The notes beneath the pieces were generated by a model. It was not told the origin of the DNA and ran no database searches. It worked only from the letters and a program-made list of their open reading frames with translations. This document shows positions 1-9,300 of a DNA stretch of 64,000 bases, piece after piece. This stretch comes from a bacterium (GTDB lineage: Bacteria; Actinomycetota; Acidimicrobiia; Acidimicrobiales; Bin134), in contig JAPPMA010000032.1 in the NCBI GenBank assembly GCA_028819295.1, positions 1 to 64,000 on the forward strand. Direction: 5' to 3'. Numbering within the stretch: the stretch's first letter is position 1; each line of letters starts with the position of its first letter. A program made the position numbers and the translations under genes.

Positions 1-22
1 AGGAACGCCGCTGCCGTCGCAA

Positions 23-54
23 TCCACGGCGCTAAACCCAAGACACACCACTAG
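23..54 (-). repeat. 32-bp dispersed repeat, copy A
   Basis: Read on the minus strand this begins CTAGTGGTGTGTCTTGGG and matches positions 48855-48886 (plus strand) at 31 of 32 bases. In both places the CTAG contains the TAG stop codon of a short or complete reading frame. Similarity ends abruptly on both sides. It could be the end of a mobile element or a shared 3'-end element; only these two copies were noticed in the window. Confidence 0.6.
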
Positions 55-164
55 CCACGTCCAACAAATTGGTTCGTGGCGTTGACGGCCGCCTCCGCCA
101 TTGCCGGTTCGGTGGCGAGATCGCCGGCGTCGTACGGCTCAATCTCCAGAAACAACCCTGTCAT
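51..164 (-). other. 37-codon reading frame, possible gene remnant
   Basis: An ATG-started frame on the minus strand (MTGLFLEIEPYDAGDLATEP...) ends in TAG inside dispersed repeat copy A. Its codon choice looks like coding DNA, but it has no recognisable partner and is very short. It may be the tail of a broken gene or a chance frame. The remainder of bases 165-285 is an AT-richer leader ahead of the toxin-antitoxin pair and includes the palindrome CTACGTAG at 213-220. Confidence 0.2.
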
Positions 165-285
165 CAACCCCTCATTTCCGCTGACCACCTGCTGTTTATG
201 CTGTTTGTATTTCTACGTAGTGCAATGTAGCGTTTTCCTTATGAAGTCGGTCGCAGAAGCATCGAGCACAGAAGAGAGGTGAGCT

Positions 286-708
286 GTGTCCCGTCCTACA
301 TCGTTCAGGCTTGATGAAAAGCTGCTAGAGCGGCTGGATGCCGAGAGTCGGGCCGCTTCCATGACAACCACGTCACTGGTGAGCTCGCTGCTCGATGAGG
401 GGCTGAAGACCCGAGAGTTCCCCGGTGTGGTCTACCGTCCCGGTCCTACTGGGCGACGAGCAGGGCTGGTAGGCGGTCCAGACGTGTGGGAAATCATCCG
501 CGACCTGCGGGGTTGGCCGGGCCGAGGCATGGAGCGCATCGAGCGTCTTGCCGAGGAACTCGAACTACCGGTGAGCATGGTCAGTTTGGCAGCAGATTTC
601 TATAGCGCCTTCCCCGAGGAGATCGACGCTCGCATCGAGGCGAATGAACAGGCTGCTGAGCAGATCCGCCGTCAGATAGAACAACGCGAGAACTTGCTGT
701 CATCTTGA
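286..708 (+). CDS. Ribbon-helix-helix antitoxin with DUF433-like C-terminus
   Basis: The 140-residue protein starts at GTG with a purine-rich ribosome site (AGAGAGGTGAG) just upstream. Residues 1-45 read as a ribbon-helix-helix DNA-binding domain (SFRLDEKLLERLDAESRA). The C-terminal half resembles the DUF433-type antitoxin domain (degraded -WEIIRDLRGWPG- and an alpha-helical tail). Its stop codon overlaps the TTG start of the next gene, so the two are translationally coupled. By family knowledge it would neutralise the PIN-like protein encoded next and repress its own promoter. The target of the toxin is unknown. Confidence 0.7.
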   Translation: MSRPTSFRLDEKLLERLDAESRAASMTTTSLVSSLLDEGLKTREFPGVVYRPGPTGRRAGLVGGPDVWEIIRDLRGWPGRGMERIERLAEELELPVSMVSLAADFYSAFPEEIDARIEANEQAAEQIRRQIEQRENLLSS

Positions 709-1052
709 GGTGGCTGATCGACGAGATGCTGCCGCCATCAACTGCGGACGAACTGAACGCACTGGGCCATGACGCCATCAGCGTCTCCGCAGTCGGGCTC
801 GCTGGAGCCGAGGATGAGTTGGTCTACGCCGAGGCCCTTAGACAGAGCAGAGTCGTGGTGACCGAAGACTTTTCAGACTATGCGGCCATCGCCGCCCTGC
901 GCCTCGCCAACGACGACCCCTGTGTGCCTGTGGTGATAGTCCACAAGTCCGACCATCCCCGCGGCGGCGCACTGGCTCACCACCTCGCCAGACACCTACA
1001 CCAGTGGGCCTCCGATAACCCCAACCCCTACCCCGGCCCCCACTGGCCCTAG
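705..1052 (+). CDS. DUF5615-type PIN-like toxin
   Basis: The 115-residue protein starts at TTG inside the stop region of the antitoxin gene. It opens with LIDEMLPPSTADELNALGHDA, the usual beginning of DUF5615 PIN-like proteins, and has a second acidic motif VVTEDFSDY near residues 50-58. Family members are predicted metal-dependent ribonucleases with Asp residues as ligands; here D6 and D55/D58 are good candidates. Pairing with a DUF433-like antitoxin is the usual gene order. Activity is inferred from family and context. Confidence 0.7.
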   Translation: MRWLIDEMLPPSTADELNALGHDAISVSAVGLAGAEDELVYAEALRQSRVVVTEDFSDYAAIAALRLANDDPCVPVVIVHKSDHPRGGALAHHLARHLHQWASDNPNPYPGPHWP

Positions 1053-1061
1053 GGGCTCCTA

Positions 1062-2327
1062 CTAACCCTCCGAGGGGACCTGGTAGCGCTTTACGTAGTG
1101 GGCGAACTGCTCGCGGACTTCGTCGGCATCCAATCCGAACTGGTCGAGGGTGTAGCGGTGTCTTCCGAAGCGGTCTTGGGGGTTTTCCTCCATCCAGGCG
1201 GCCATCCTGCGCCGTCCGAGATCGTCGAGCTCCATACCGAAGTGGCGGTAGATGCGCTCCACTGAGCCCACCGGGTCGTCCATGAGCTCGGCGTACTGGA
1301 GATCGAACACGGTGTCGTCTGAGCCCCGCTGGTCTCGGAACTCGGTGCCTGCCCTGATGCCGTGGAGGCACTTGTCCCGCCAGAGTCGGCCCACCCGGGC
1401 GAAGTCCACTTGGTCGGTGTTGGTGGCGTGGAGGGTGCAGTTGAGGCTGGCCACCGACCCCAGCACCTTGAGCGGGTCGCGGTGGGTCCACACCATCCGG
1501 GCATCGGGATACACGGCGTACACCGCGGCCATGTGCCACATGTGGCCCGGCGTCTTCAGCGCCCACCGCTGGGTCGGGATGGTGGATTGCAGCACCTGCA
1601 AGCACAGGCGGTGGAACTCATAGGCCGGCACCATGTCGCAGGTTTCGAACCAGGCGCCGTAGGAGTCGAACGTGCCCTGGGTCTCGAAATGGATCGACTT
1701 GAACTCCCCGCCCAGCAGCGTCACGCACTCGGTGGGCAGCGTGGCCGCCATCGGGTGCATGGCCTGCACGCTGGGGGCCAGCTTGGACAGCTGGCCCGAG
1801 CCCTTGACCGATTCGGCAATGCGGGGATCCTCCTTGTGGCTCGACAACGTGGGCGGCGGGGCCACTGCGGCCGATTCCCATCCAAGCAACGACCGGTTCT
1901 GCGGATCGAGGTCCAGCAAGTTGCTGAGCAGGGTGGTGCCGGTGCGGGGCAGACCGCTCACGATGATCGGGGCGGTGACCTGCTCGCGGGCCACATCGGG
2001 ATGGCTATTGGCCCAGTCCACCACCCGCAGCCGCATCTGAAGGGTGGAGTCGAGCAGGCCCCCCATGATCATCCGGCCCAGCTGGCTCAGATTTCCCTCG
2101 TTGTTGACCGAGTCCACCAGGATTTCGAACCCCTCCCGCCAGCCGTCGGGGCCGAAGTCGTCGAGCTTGGCCGACTCCTGGGCCTTCGCCACCAGAACAT
2201 CGGCGTTCAACCGTCCATGTGAGGGTCGAATACGGCGAACGGCACGGCCATAGCCGTTCAGCGCCCGCACCACCATCGGCAGCGACCTCTTGTCGGTGGC
2301 CCTGACGTCTCGCTTGGCCTCGCTCAT
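1062..2327 (-). CDS. Sulfotransferase family protein
   Basis: This 421-residue cytosolic protein carries the PAPS-binding loop ISGLPRTGTTLLSNLLDLDP around residues 125-144 and a 3'-phosphate-binding motif WTHRDPLKVLGSV around residues 280-292. Both are typical of the Sulfotransferase_3 group, expanded in actinobacteria. It would transfer a sulfuryl group from PAPS to a hydroxyl or amine; the acceptor cannot be read from sequence. The gene lies 33 bp downstream of an acyl-CoA dehydrogenase gene on the same strand, hinting at a lipid or sterol-like substrate, but that is inference. Confidence 0.85.
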   Translation of the reverse strand: MSEAKRDVRATDKRSLPMVVRALNGYGRAVRRIRPSHGRLNADVLVAKAQESAKLDDFGPDGWREGFEILVDSVNNEGNLSQLGRMIMGGLLDSTLQMRLRVVDWANSHPDVAREQVTAPIIVSGLPRTGTTLLSNLLDLDPQNRSLLGWESAAVAPPPTLSSHKEDPRIAESVKGSGQLSKLAPSVQAMHPMAATLPTECVTLLGGEFKSIHFETQGTFDSYGAWFETCDMVPAYEFHRLCLQVLQSTIPTQRWALKTPGHMWHMAAVYAVYPDARMVWTHRDPLKVLGSVASLNCTLHATNTDQVDFARVGRLWRDKCLHGIRAGTEFRDQRGSDDTVFDLQYAELMDDPVGSVERIYRHFGMELDDLGRRRMAAWMEENPQDRFGRHRYTLDQFGLDADEVREQFAHYVKRYQVPSEG

Positions 2328-2360
2328 GGTGGCGTAAGCAACCCCTCTTGTCCGACGCGC

Positions 2361-3446
2361 TCAGGCGGTGCCGGCGGCGAGGGCATCGCCGATGCGCAGG
2401 AGCTGGGCGGTAGCCCCGCCCAGCGACAGCTCCAGGTGCTTGGCCCACACGTAGTAACGCCACAGCGGGTAGTCGCGGTCCACTCCCATCCCGCCGTGGA
2501 GGTGCTGGGCAGCGTTGGCCACCCGCTGGCCGCCGTCGGCGGCCCAGTACTTGGCCACCGCCACCTCGGTCGATGCCTCCAAGCCCTGGTCAAGGCGCCA
2601 GCACGCTTGCAGGGCAGTGAGGCGGATGGCCTCGGTGTCGATGTAGGCGTCGCCCACCCGCTGGCCGACGGCCTGGAAGGTGGCGATGGGGCGGCCGAAC
2701 TGCTCCCGCTCGCTGGTGTAGGCCGCGGTCAGCCGCAGCGCCTCGCTCACCACCCCCACGGCCACCGCGCTCAGCGCCGCCGTGCATCGCTGCACCAGCC
2801 AGTCCACCGCCTCGGCCCCGGCACCCAGTCGATTAGCGGGTGCGTTCGACAGCACCACTTGGCCCTCAACCAGCCCCGACGTGGTCTGCTGAAGCACTAT
2901 CTCGACTTCAGAAGCCGACTTGTCCACCAGGAACAGCCCGACTTCATCACCCGCTGATGCGGCGACCAAGAGGCAGTCGGCCTGATCGGCGAATGGAACC
3001 ATCTCCTTGGTCCCGCTCAGCGTCCAATCATCGCCCGTGGCAGCCGCGGCGGCAGCCGGGTTGCCCGGATCGCGTCCCGGCTCCACCAGCGCGGGCGAAA
3101 CCAGCACCGAACCATCGGCCATGCCTGCCAGACACTGGTGGCCGGGGCTGAACTCGGCCAGCGCCATGGCCGCCACCGGGGCCAGGAAGGGCACCCGGGC
3201 CGTGGTTCGGCCGATCTCCTCCAACACCAGGCAGGTGGCCAGGAATCCCAGACCGCCTCCGCCGCATCCCTCGGGCAGGGACACGCCCACCAGTCCGGCC
3301 TCGCTCAGCGCCTGCCATGCTTGGTGGTCGTGAGCAGCGCCGTCGGCCTCCAGTTGCCTGTGCCGATCGGGGGTACACAAGTCGCCCAAAATCTGCCGGC
3401 TCAGATCGGCAACCGCCTGCTCTTGCTCAGAAAAGGAGAAGTCCAC
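2361..3446 (-). CDS. Acyl-CoA dehydrogenase
   Basis: The protein is a FAD-dependent acyl-CoA dehydrogenase of about 361 residues. It begins [20 protein letters not shown] and contains [15 protein letters not shown] in the N-terminal helical domain and [18 protein letters not shown] near the C-terminus, the standard flavin-contacting helix. The GTG at 3446 was chosen because family similarity begins there. A frame open further upstream would overlap the promoter region of the divergent glutamine cyclotransferase gene. The short length resembles the small subunits of heteromeric FadE enzymes, which pair with a second subunit; none is adjacent. Confidence 0.85.
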   Translation of the reverse strand: MDFSFSEQEQAVADLSRQILGDLCTPDRHRQLEADGAAHDHQAWQALSEAGLVGVSLPEGCGGGGLGFLATCLVLEEIGRTTARVPFLAPVAAMALAEFSPGHQCLAGMADGSVLVSPALVEPGRDPGNPAAAAAATGDDWTLSGTKEMVPFADQADCLLVAASAGDEVGLFLVDKSASEVEIVLQQTTSGLVEGQVVLSNAPANRLGAGAEAVDWLVQRCTAALSAVAVGVVSEALRLTAAYTSEREQFGRPIATFQAVGQRVGDAYIDTEAIRLTALQACWRLDQGLEASTEVAVAKYWAADGGQRVANAAQHLHGGMGVDRDYPLWRYYVWAKHLELSLGGATAQLLRIGDALAAGTA

Positions 3447-3493
3447 GGGTTCAGTGTGGCAGCCCTCTGGATTCGGAGCGCATTTGGGCCACA

Positions 3494-4627
3494 ATGATGC
3501 TCCTGTTCGTTCCACGCGCACTGAGCGCCACCGTCGGGCTGCTGGCCGTGATCGCGCTGATCGCCGGCTGCGGTGCCGACGCGCCTCCTACAGCGGCAAA
3601 TCCGGAGGCCACCGCGCCAGCCGAGAAGGCGGCTTCTTCGCCCACTGCTTCGGCTCGCCCCGCACTTGAGCAGACTCCGGCACCCAGCGCTGCCCCCCTC
3701 ACGGCAACGCCCCTCGCCCAACCCACCGCGCCGCCCCCATCCCCGACGCCGATCGACCAAACACCAACACCCGCCCCCGACGCCGAACCCAGAGCCGACC
3801 CAACGCCTACTGCCACACCGATCCCAACTGCTTCACCATCGGAGGCGCCCACCGCCCCGCCCACCGCCACCTCCCCCGAGCCCTCATCTCCGACGCCCAC
3901 CGCCACCCCGCAAGCCCAGGATCCCGCGTGGTTGGGAACGCTCGGCTACCGGGTACACGCTGTCTATCCCCACGACACTTCGTCGTTCACCCAGGGGCTG
4001 TTGTGGTTCGACGGCTTGGTGTATGAGAGCACCGGGCTGCGGGGGCAGTCTGTATTGCGAGCCGTGGACCTGCCCACCGGCCGCATCCTGCGGGAAGCCA
4101 CCGCCGCCCCCCAACACTTCGGAGAGGGCCTGGCCTTGGTCGACGACCAGCTCATCTGGCTCACCTGGCAAGCGGGCACTGCCGGGGTGTACCAGCGGAA
4201 CACTCTGGAGCAAACCGGCAGCTTCACCTACACCGGCGAGGGGTGGGGGCTGTGCCACGACGGCACCCGCCTGGTGATGAGCGACGGGTCGAGCACGCTC
4301 ACCTTCCGCCACCCCACCACGTTCGAGGTGCTGGGATCGGTTGCGGTATCCCAGGCCGACGGCAGCCCGGTTGCCCGGCTGAACGAACTGGAGTGCGTGG
4401 GCAACTACGTGTGGGCCAACGTCTGGCTCACCGACCGTATTGTGGTGATCGACCCGGCCACAGGCGCGGTTACCGCCGAGGCTGACATGGCCGGGATCAT
4501 CACCCCCCATCCGCAGTTGACCGATAGCAACAACGTGCTCAACGGCATCGCCTATCGGCCCGACACCGGCACCTTCCTGATCACCGGCAAGCGCTGGCCG
4601 GTGCTGTTCGAGGTCCGCTTTGAGTGA
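3494..4627 (+). CDS. Glutaminyl-peptide cyclotransferase, lipoprotein
   Basis: The start at ATG 3494 (or the next ATG) gives a lipoprotein signal with lipobox LIAGC. A Pro/Thr/Ala-rich spacer of about 100 residues follows, rich in PTPTATP-like units. The C-terminal domain of about 230 residues is the plant-type glutamine cyclotransferase fold: YPHDTSSFTQGL, FGEGLAL, LNELECVGNYVWANVW and LNGIAYRPDTGTFLITGKRW. Such enzymes convert N-terminal Gln of peptides to pyroglutamate. The spacer suggests the catalytic domain is held away from the membrane. The next gene starts inside its last codons. Confidence 0.88.
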   Translation: MMLLFVPRALSATVGLLAVIALIAGCGADAPPTAANPEATAPAEKAASSPTASARPALEQTPAPSAAPLTATPLAQPTAPPPSPTPIDQTPTPAPDAEPRADPTPTATPIPTASPSEAPTAPPTATSPEPSSPTPTATPQAQDPAWLGTLGYRVHAVYPHDTSSFTQGLLWFDGLVYESTGLRGQSVLRAVDLPTGRILREATAAPQHFGEGLALVDDQLIWLTWQAGTAGVYQRNTLEQTGSFTYTGEGWGLCHDGTRLVMSDGSSTLTFRHPTTFEVLGSVAVSQADGSPVARLNELECVGNYVWANVWLTDRIVVIDPATGAVTAEADMAGIITPHPQLTDSNNVLNGIAYRPDTGTFLITGKRWPVLFEVRFE

Positions 4628-5333
4628 TGACCCGCTGGTCGCGGGGGTGGACGCGGCCAAGGGAGGCTGGGTCATGGCGGTCGCCGGCACCACCCCGGGC
4701 TCGTCGGTGACGTTCTCGCTGTGGCCGTGCTTCGCCGACGCCTGGGCTGAGGCCCGGTCCCGTGAACTTGTGGCCATCGGCGTAGACATGCCCATCGGCC
4801 TGCCCGCCAAAGAGCTGCGCCGCTCCGACATCGAGGCCCGAGAGCTCCTCGGCCCCCGGCGCTCCTCGCTGTTCTGGACTCCGCCGCTATGCGTGCTCGA
4901 GGCGGCCGACCACGCGGAGGCCAACTCGTTGTCCAAGAGCACCACCGGCCGGGGCTTGTCGATCCAGGCATTTCACCTGCTCCCCAAAATGCGGGAGGTG
5001 CGGGAAGTGCTGACTCCCGACGACCTCGCCGCCGAAGCCCGGCCCCAAGCCGCCGAAGTCCATCCCGAGACCAGCTTCGCAGTGCTGGCTGGCCACCCCA
5101 TGGCCATGCCCAAGCGCCAGCCGGCAGGACAGGCTGAGCGCCTGGCCGCGCTGGCCCCTGAGTTCGACAACCTCGACGCGGCACCCGAACCCCCAACAGG
5201 CGCGACCATCGATGATCTGCTCGACGCCGCCGCCGCGGCCTGGACCGCCCGGCGCATGGCCGCCGGCACGGCGATGATCCTGGGCCAGGGCAAAGTCGAC
5301 GAAACCGGCTACCCGATGGCCATCTGGGCCTGA
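4620..5333 (+). CDS. DUF429 family protein (predicted RNase H-like)
   Basis: This 237-residue protein has the DUF429 beginning, LVAGVDAAKGGWVMAV, and the conserved IGVDMPIGLP segment with acidic residues expected to bind metal. The family is predicted to have an RNase H-like nuclease fold, but its biological substrate is not established. TTG at 4620 was chosen because it puts the conserved N-terminal motif at residue 7; it overlaps the stop codon of the cyclotransferase gene by 8 bp, implying co-translation. Confidence 0.75.
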   Translation: MSDDPLVAGVDAAKGGWVMAVAGTTPGSSVTFSLWPCFADAWAEARSRELVAIGVDMPIGLPAKELRRSDIEARELLGPRRSSLFWTPPLCVLEAADHAEANSLSKSTTGRGLSIQAFHLLPKMREVREVLTPDDLAAEARPQAAEVHPETSFAVLAGHPMAMPKRQPAGQAERLAALAPEFDNLDAAPEPPTGATIDDLLDAAAAAWTARRMAAGTAMILGQGKVDETGYPMAIWA

Positions 5334-5340
5334 ACTGAAC

Positions 5341-6363
5341 CTACGACAGCTCCGTATAGCCCGGGGTCTCCAGGTGGGGGGTCTTGAGGTAGACCTTGGC
5401 CTCGGGCGACCCCTGGAAGCGGCCGTGGCTCCACCGCACCTCCACATGTCCGTCCACATGCACGGGAGTGCCGGTGGCCTTGACAATCAGGTCGCCCCGC
5501 CACCGCACCACCGGCTGCACCCGGGCCTCGGGCCAGACATCGAACGACTTGAACGAGAACCGCTGGCGGAAGTCCCACGGGGTGTCCACCCGATAGCGCA
5601 CTGGACGGCGGCGGTGGTCGGTGCCCAGCACGAAATAGGGCGCGGGCTGAAGCCGCAATAGGCGCCACAACGCCTCCTCTCGGCGGGTGGCCCGATGGCC
5701 CAGCGCCTTGAGCCACCGCTCGGCGGAGGCCCGTGAAACCGCCACCGAGAACCAATGGGCAGCCTCGGCCAGAGGCTCGGGCCAGCGACGGGCAAAGGGC
5801 CGCTTCAGCCGCTTGTGCTGGTCGGCGTTCAGATCGGCGACCGATGGCGGCAGGTCGTCGAACCCCTCCTCGTGGCTGGCCAGGTACTCCCGGGCGGCCT
5901 GGTAGAGAGCCTGGTATTCGGCCAGAGCCACATCGGCGTACCAGTCCCCCGCCCCGGCTCGCCTCACCTCCAGCAGCCGCTCGAAGAGGTGACCGGGCGC
6001 CACGTTGTGCAGCAGCCTAGACCCGTACTTGCAGCTCACCAGATACACGTGGTCGATCCGCAGATCAGCCGGCGTCTGCTCATAGGAGGGGGCCTGGTGG
6101 GGACCCTTCCACTCCACCCGCTTCGGCTCCCTCTCCCGCAAACCGTCCTCAGCCACTGCGAAGGCCATGCCATTGGCCCAAGCCTCCTCGAACTGCACCT
6201 CGTGCTTGCCGTCGGCCCGAGCGGCGATCAGCTTGTCGTAGTGCCGGTACTCCACCCCCACCATCTTCGAGGGGCGGGCCGCCAGCGCCTCGTCCAGCGA
6301 CTCAAATCCGAGCATCCCCAGCCCGGTGACAATCTCGGTTATCTCGGTTCGAAGCGAAGCCAT
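5341..6363 (-). CDS. Conserved hypothetical protein, possible nuclease-like fold
   Basis: The ATG at 6363 gives a 340-residue protein; the longer upstream frame would run into the preceding alpha-2-macroglobulin gene. It has no signal peptide. The stretch RIDHVYLVSCKYGSRLLHN, preceded by a helix with EEAWANG, is reminiscent of a PD-(D/E)XK nuclease core (Asp, then xCK in place of ExK). The match is weak and the function is not assigned. The gene lies 28 bp downstream of the alpha-2-macroglobulin gene on the same strand, and its 3' end converges with the DUF429 gene. Confidence 0.6.
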   Translation of the reverse strand: MASLRTEITEIVTGLGMLGFESLDEALAARPSKMVGVEYRHYDKLIAARADGKHEVQFEEAWANGMAFAVAEDGLREREPKRVEWKGPHQAPSYEQTPADLRIDHVYLVSCKYGSRLLHNVAPGHLFERLLEVRRAGAGDWYADVALAEYQALYQAAREYLASHEEGFDDLPPSVADLNADQHKRLKRPFARRWPEPLAEAAHWFSVAVSRASAERWLKALGHRATRREEALWRLLRLQPAPYFVLGTDHRRRPVRYRVDTPWDFRQRFSFKSFDVWPEARVQPVVRWRGDLIVKATGTPVHVDGHVEVRWSHGRFQGSPEAKVYLKTPHLETPGYTELS

Positions 6364-6391
6364 TCCCACCCATCTTGGTCGCTGGAAAGGC

Positions 6392-9300
6392 TCATCGGTG
6401 GTTGTGTACGACCACCGTGTCGGCGGCGGAGCGGCCGAACACCTCGGGGGCGTATATCTCCTCGGCTTTGGCTGGGGGCACCGAGAAGGTGCCCAGGGTG
6501 GTGGCACGGACCACGTAGCTGTACTCGTGGACGCCGCCCCACAGGTATGACGAAATGGCCTCGGCTCGGTGGTCGCGGAGGTTCTGGTGCTCATACCAGG
6601 TCCATCTCCACCACGAGTCGCCGACAACACGCCGAGAGGTGTTGGCCTCGCCGGTCACCGCCAGCGCCGGATTGAGCGGCTCGAAGCCCGCCGGCAAGGG
6701 GTCGACCAGCGCCATGTTGGTCCTCCGGCTGTCGTTGACCATGGTCAGATTCACCCGCACCTCGGCGCCGGCCCGCACGTGCCACACGCCGTGGTCGTCG
6801 AGCCGGACGTCGCCGGGATCATCGATGGCCTCATAGCTGCGCTGCACCACGAAGCCCCGGTCGAGGGCTTCCAGCTTGAGATCGTCGGGGGCGTAGCGGA
6901 GCCCGAGCCGGTAGTAGAGGCGGCCCTCCCCGTCCTTTTGCACCACAAGGTTGGAGTCTCCAATCGCCAACAACTCCGCCATCGGCACCAGCGTCGATTG
7001 GCGATCGGTGCTGCGACCGGCGAACTCGTGCTGCGCCGCATAGAGGTCGCCAAGCCACACTCGGGCAACGAAGTCGGGGTCGCTGGCCTCGAAGGCGTCG
7101 AAGTAGCGGTTGAGGGCGAGCAGAATGAAGGAGTTCTCCTGCACATTGCTCCAGCGCCCCTTGATCTGATTGCCCAAAAGCCCGGCCACCACCTTGGGGA
7201 TCAGGTCCGACTCGGGCGCCATCGCGATCAGGGCATCCAACACGATGCCGTCGGTGCGGCGATCAGAGTGGAGGATCAGATAGGCGTCTTCGCCGTAGTC
7301 GGTGGCGAACGTGGCCGCCCCGGCGGTCTCGGTCACCCGGTTGTTGAAGACGCGTTCGAACTCCGCCTCGATCTCCTCATCGTCGACCAGGGGCCAGATC
7401 CAGGCCATCGCGTCCAAGCCCAGGTCTGTGCCCCGGCGGTTCCAGAGGCTTCGGGCGGCCTGGGAGTCCCGATCCCCGGCAAGCCCGCGCACATGGAGCG
7501 CGTAAGCCGTGAGCATGTCCCTGGTTTGCTGGCTGTAATCGCCCGGGATTCTGTTCTCGATGTCGCCGAGGTACCGAAGCCCGTTCTCCAATACGCCGTC
7601 GGAAACGGTGAACCCGTTGCCTTTCGCCGTCAACAGCGCGTGCATGGCCTGAATCGACGGATACGGCATCGACCCGGTTCGGCGCGACCACCAGCCGAAA
7701 CCGCCGTCGTGGAGTTGCAGCGCCTCTAGCTGAGCGATGTCGCGGCGAACCACCTCGTCGAGCTCGCCGGGGCTGCCGAGCCCCTCAGCATCGAAGGCGC
7801 CGAGCACGTCGCGAAGCGCAGAGAGGGCCAGAATGCGGCTTGCGTAAGCGTCGGAGCTCTCGTACCGGTACTCGGCGAGGTACAGCACGGCATCGGTAAG
7901 AGCTTGAAGGGCGGTGGACGAGGTGTTCACCTCAAGCCCACCGAATTGCGGAAACACCTCCACCGGGGCGACAATCGGCTGGGCCACCGCACCCTCATCC
8001 ACCACCCCATAGGTGGCAAACGCCTCACTGGTGGCCGGGGTGTACACGGGAAGGGCCACCACCTGGGCATCGGCGTGGCCGCCCGACACCGACACCGCCG
8101 CGGCACGGAGGCGGGCCGTGCCCGGGGAGATCGTGCGGGCCGGGAACCTGACCTCAACCCGGTCGTTGGCGGGCACCTCGATCCGGCGTCCCGGCGACCC
8201 TTCGAGTTGGAGGTTGGATGTCTGAACCACCACATCCACAGCCATGGCGGCATCGGTCTGGTTCTGCACCACGATCGGCAGTTCGAACTGGTCGCCGAAG
8301 TTCAAGAACCGCGGCGCCGAGGGCCGCACCTGGAGCGGCAACGTCGCCGTGATCGACGACTCGGCTGTTCCGAAGCGCTCTGCGCCGGCCACCGCCACCG
8401 CCATCACCCGGTATCGGGTGAGGTTGTCGGGCAAGTCGAACTCCACCACAACCCGGCCCCGGGCATTGGTGACCGCATTGGGGTCGAACAGAGCCAAGGC
8501 GTCGAGGTTCTGGCGGACATCGATCGGCGATCCGGCAGGATCAGCACCGCCATCCCCGCCGAAGTCGGCCTCGGCCATGTCGTCGGCTGCTTGGTCGAAT
8601 GCCATAGCCGAATCCTCGAACTCGGAGGCCTGAGCACTGGTTGCGGTAATCCTGGCCTGGCCTTCCCCGTCTTGGGTCTGGTGGCTCGCGTCTTCGAGCA
8701 ATATCTCGCTCCTGCTCCGCAACGTGTACAGGTACGCGTCCCAAGGGCGGTAGAAGATGTCGATCGGGTCCAACAGCTCGTAGCCCGAAAGGGCCAGCAC
8801 CGCCTCGTCCACCACCATCAGCAGCACGTCGGCACCCTCCACCGGCGCACCCCCGGCATCGCTCACCGCCACCTCGATGCTCGTGGCCGAGCCGGGCTCT
8901 GCCACCGCAGACGCAGGTGTGGCCACAACGTCGAGGACCCTCTTGTGGGGCGGTACCCGCAAGGCGACTCGGCCGGTGGCATGGGCGGGACGGGGCGAGG
9001 CGCCGGGCACAACGGCGCCGTCGGCGGCGGAGCGCTCAGTGATGGAGGCCAGGTCCACCTGCACGGCCAGCTCGGGAACATGGTCGTCGGTTATCGGGAT
9101 GCTGATCACCGCCGAGTGCCCGGCCACATCGAAGGTCCGGGTCTCGATGATCCTGCTGTGGGCGACGGTGACCAGCCCGGTGGCTGATTCAAAGGGCGAG
9201 ACAACCAGGATCTCGGCGGTGTCGCCCGCCTCGTACGCCTCAGAATCGGGAATAAGCTCCACTGCCTCGAGCCCGACGCCGCGACTCGGCGCGGAGTCGG

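Noticed and set aside
3573-4277. Pro/Arg-rich 234-codon plus-strand frame
   Set aside because: It is an out-of-frame reading of the low-complexity linker and catalytic domain of the glutamine cyclotransferase gene.
7904-9187. Long plus-strand open frame (427 codons) opposite the alpha-2-macroglobulin gene
   Set aside because: His/Gly/Arg-rich composition typical of antisense frames in GC-rich genes; the minus-strand frame has clear family motifs throughout.
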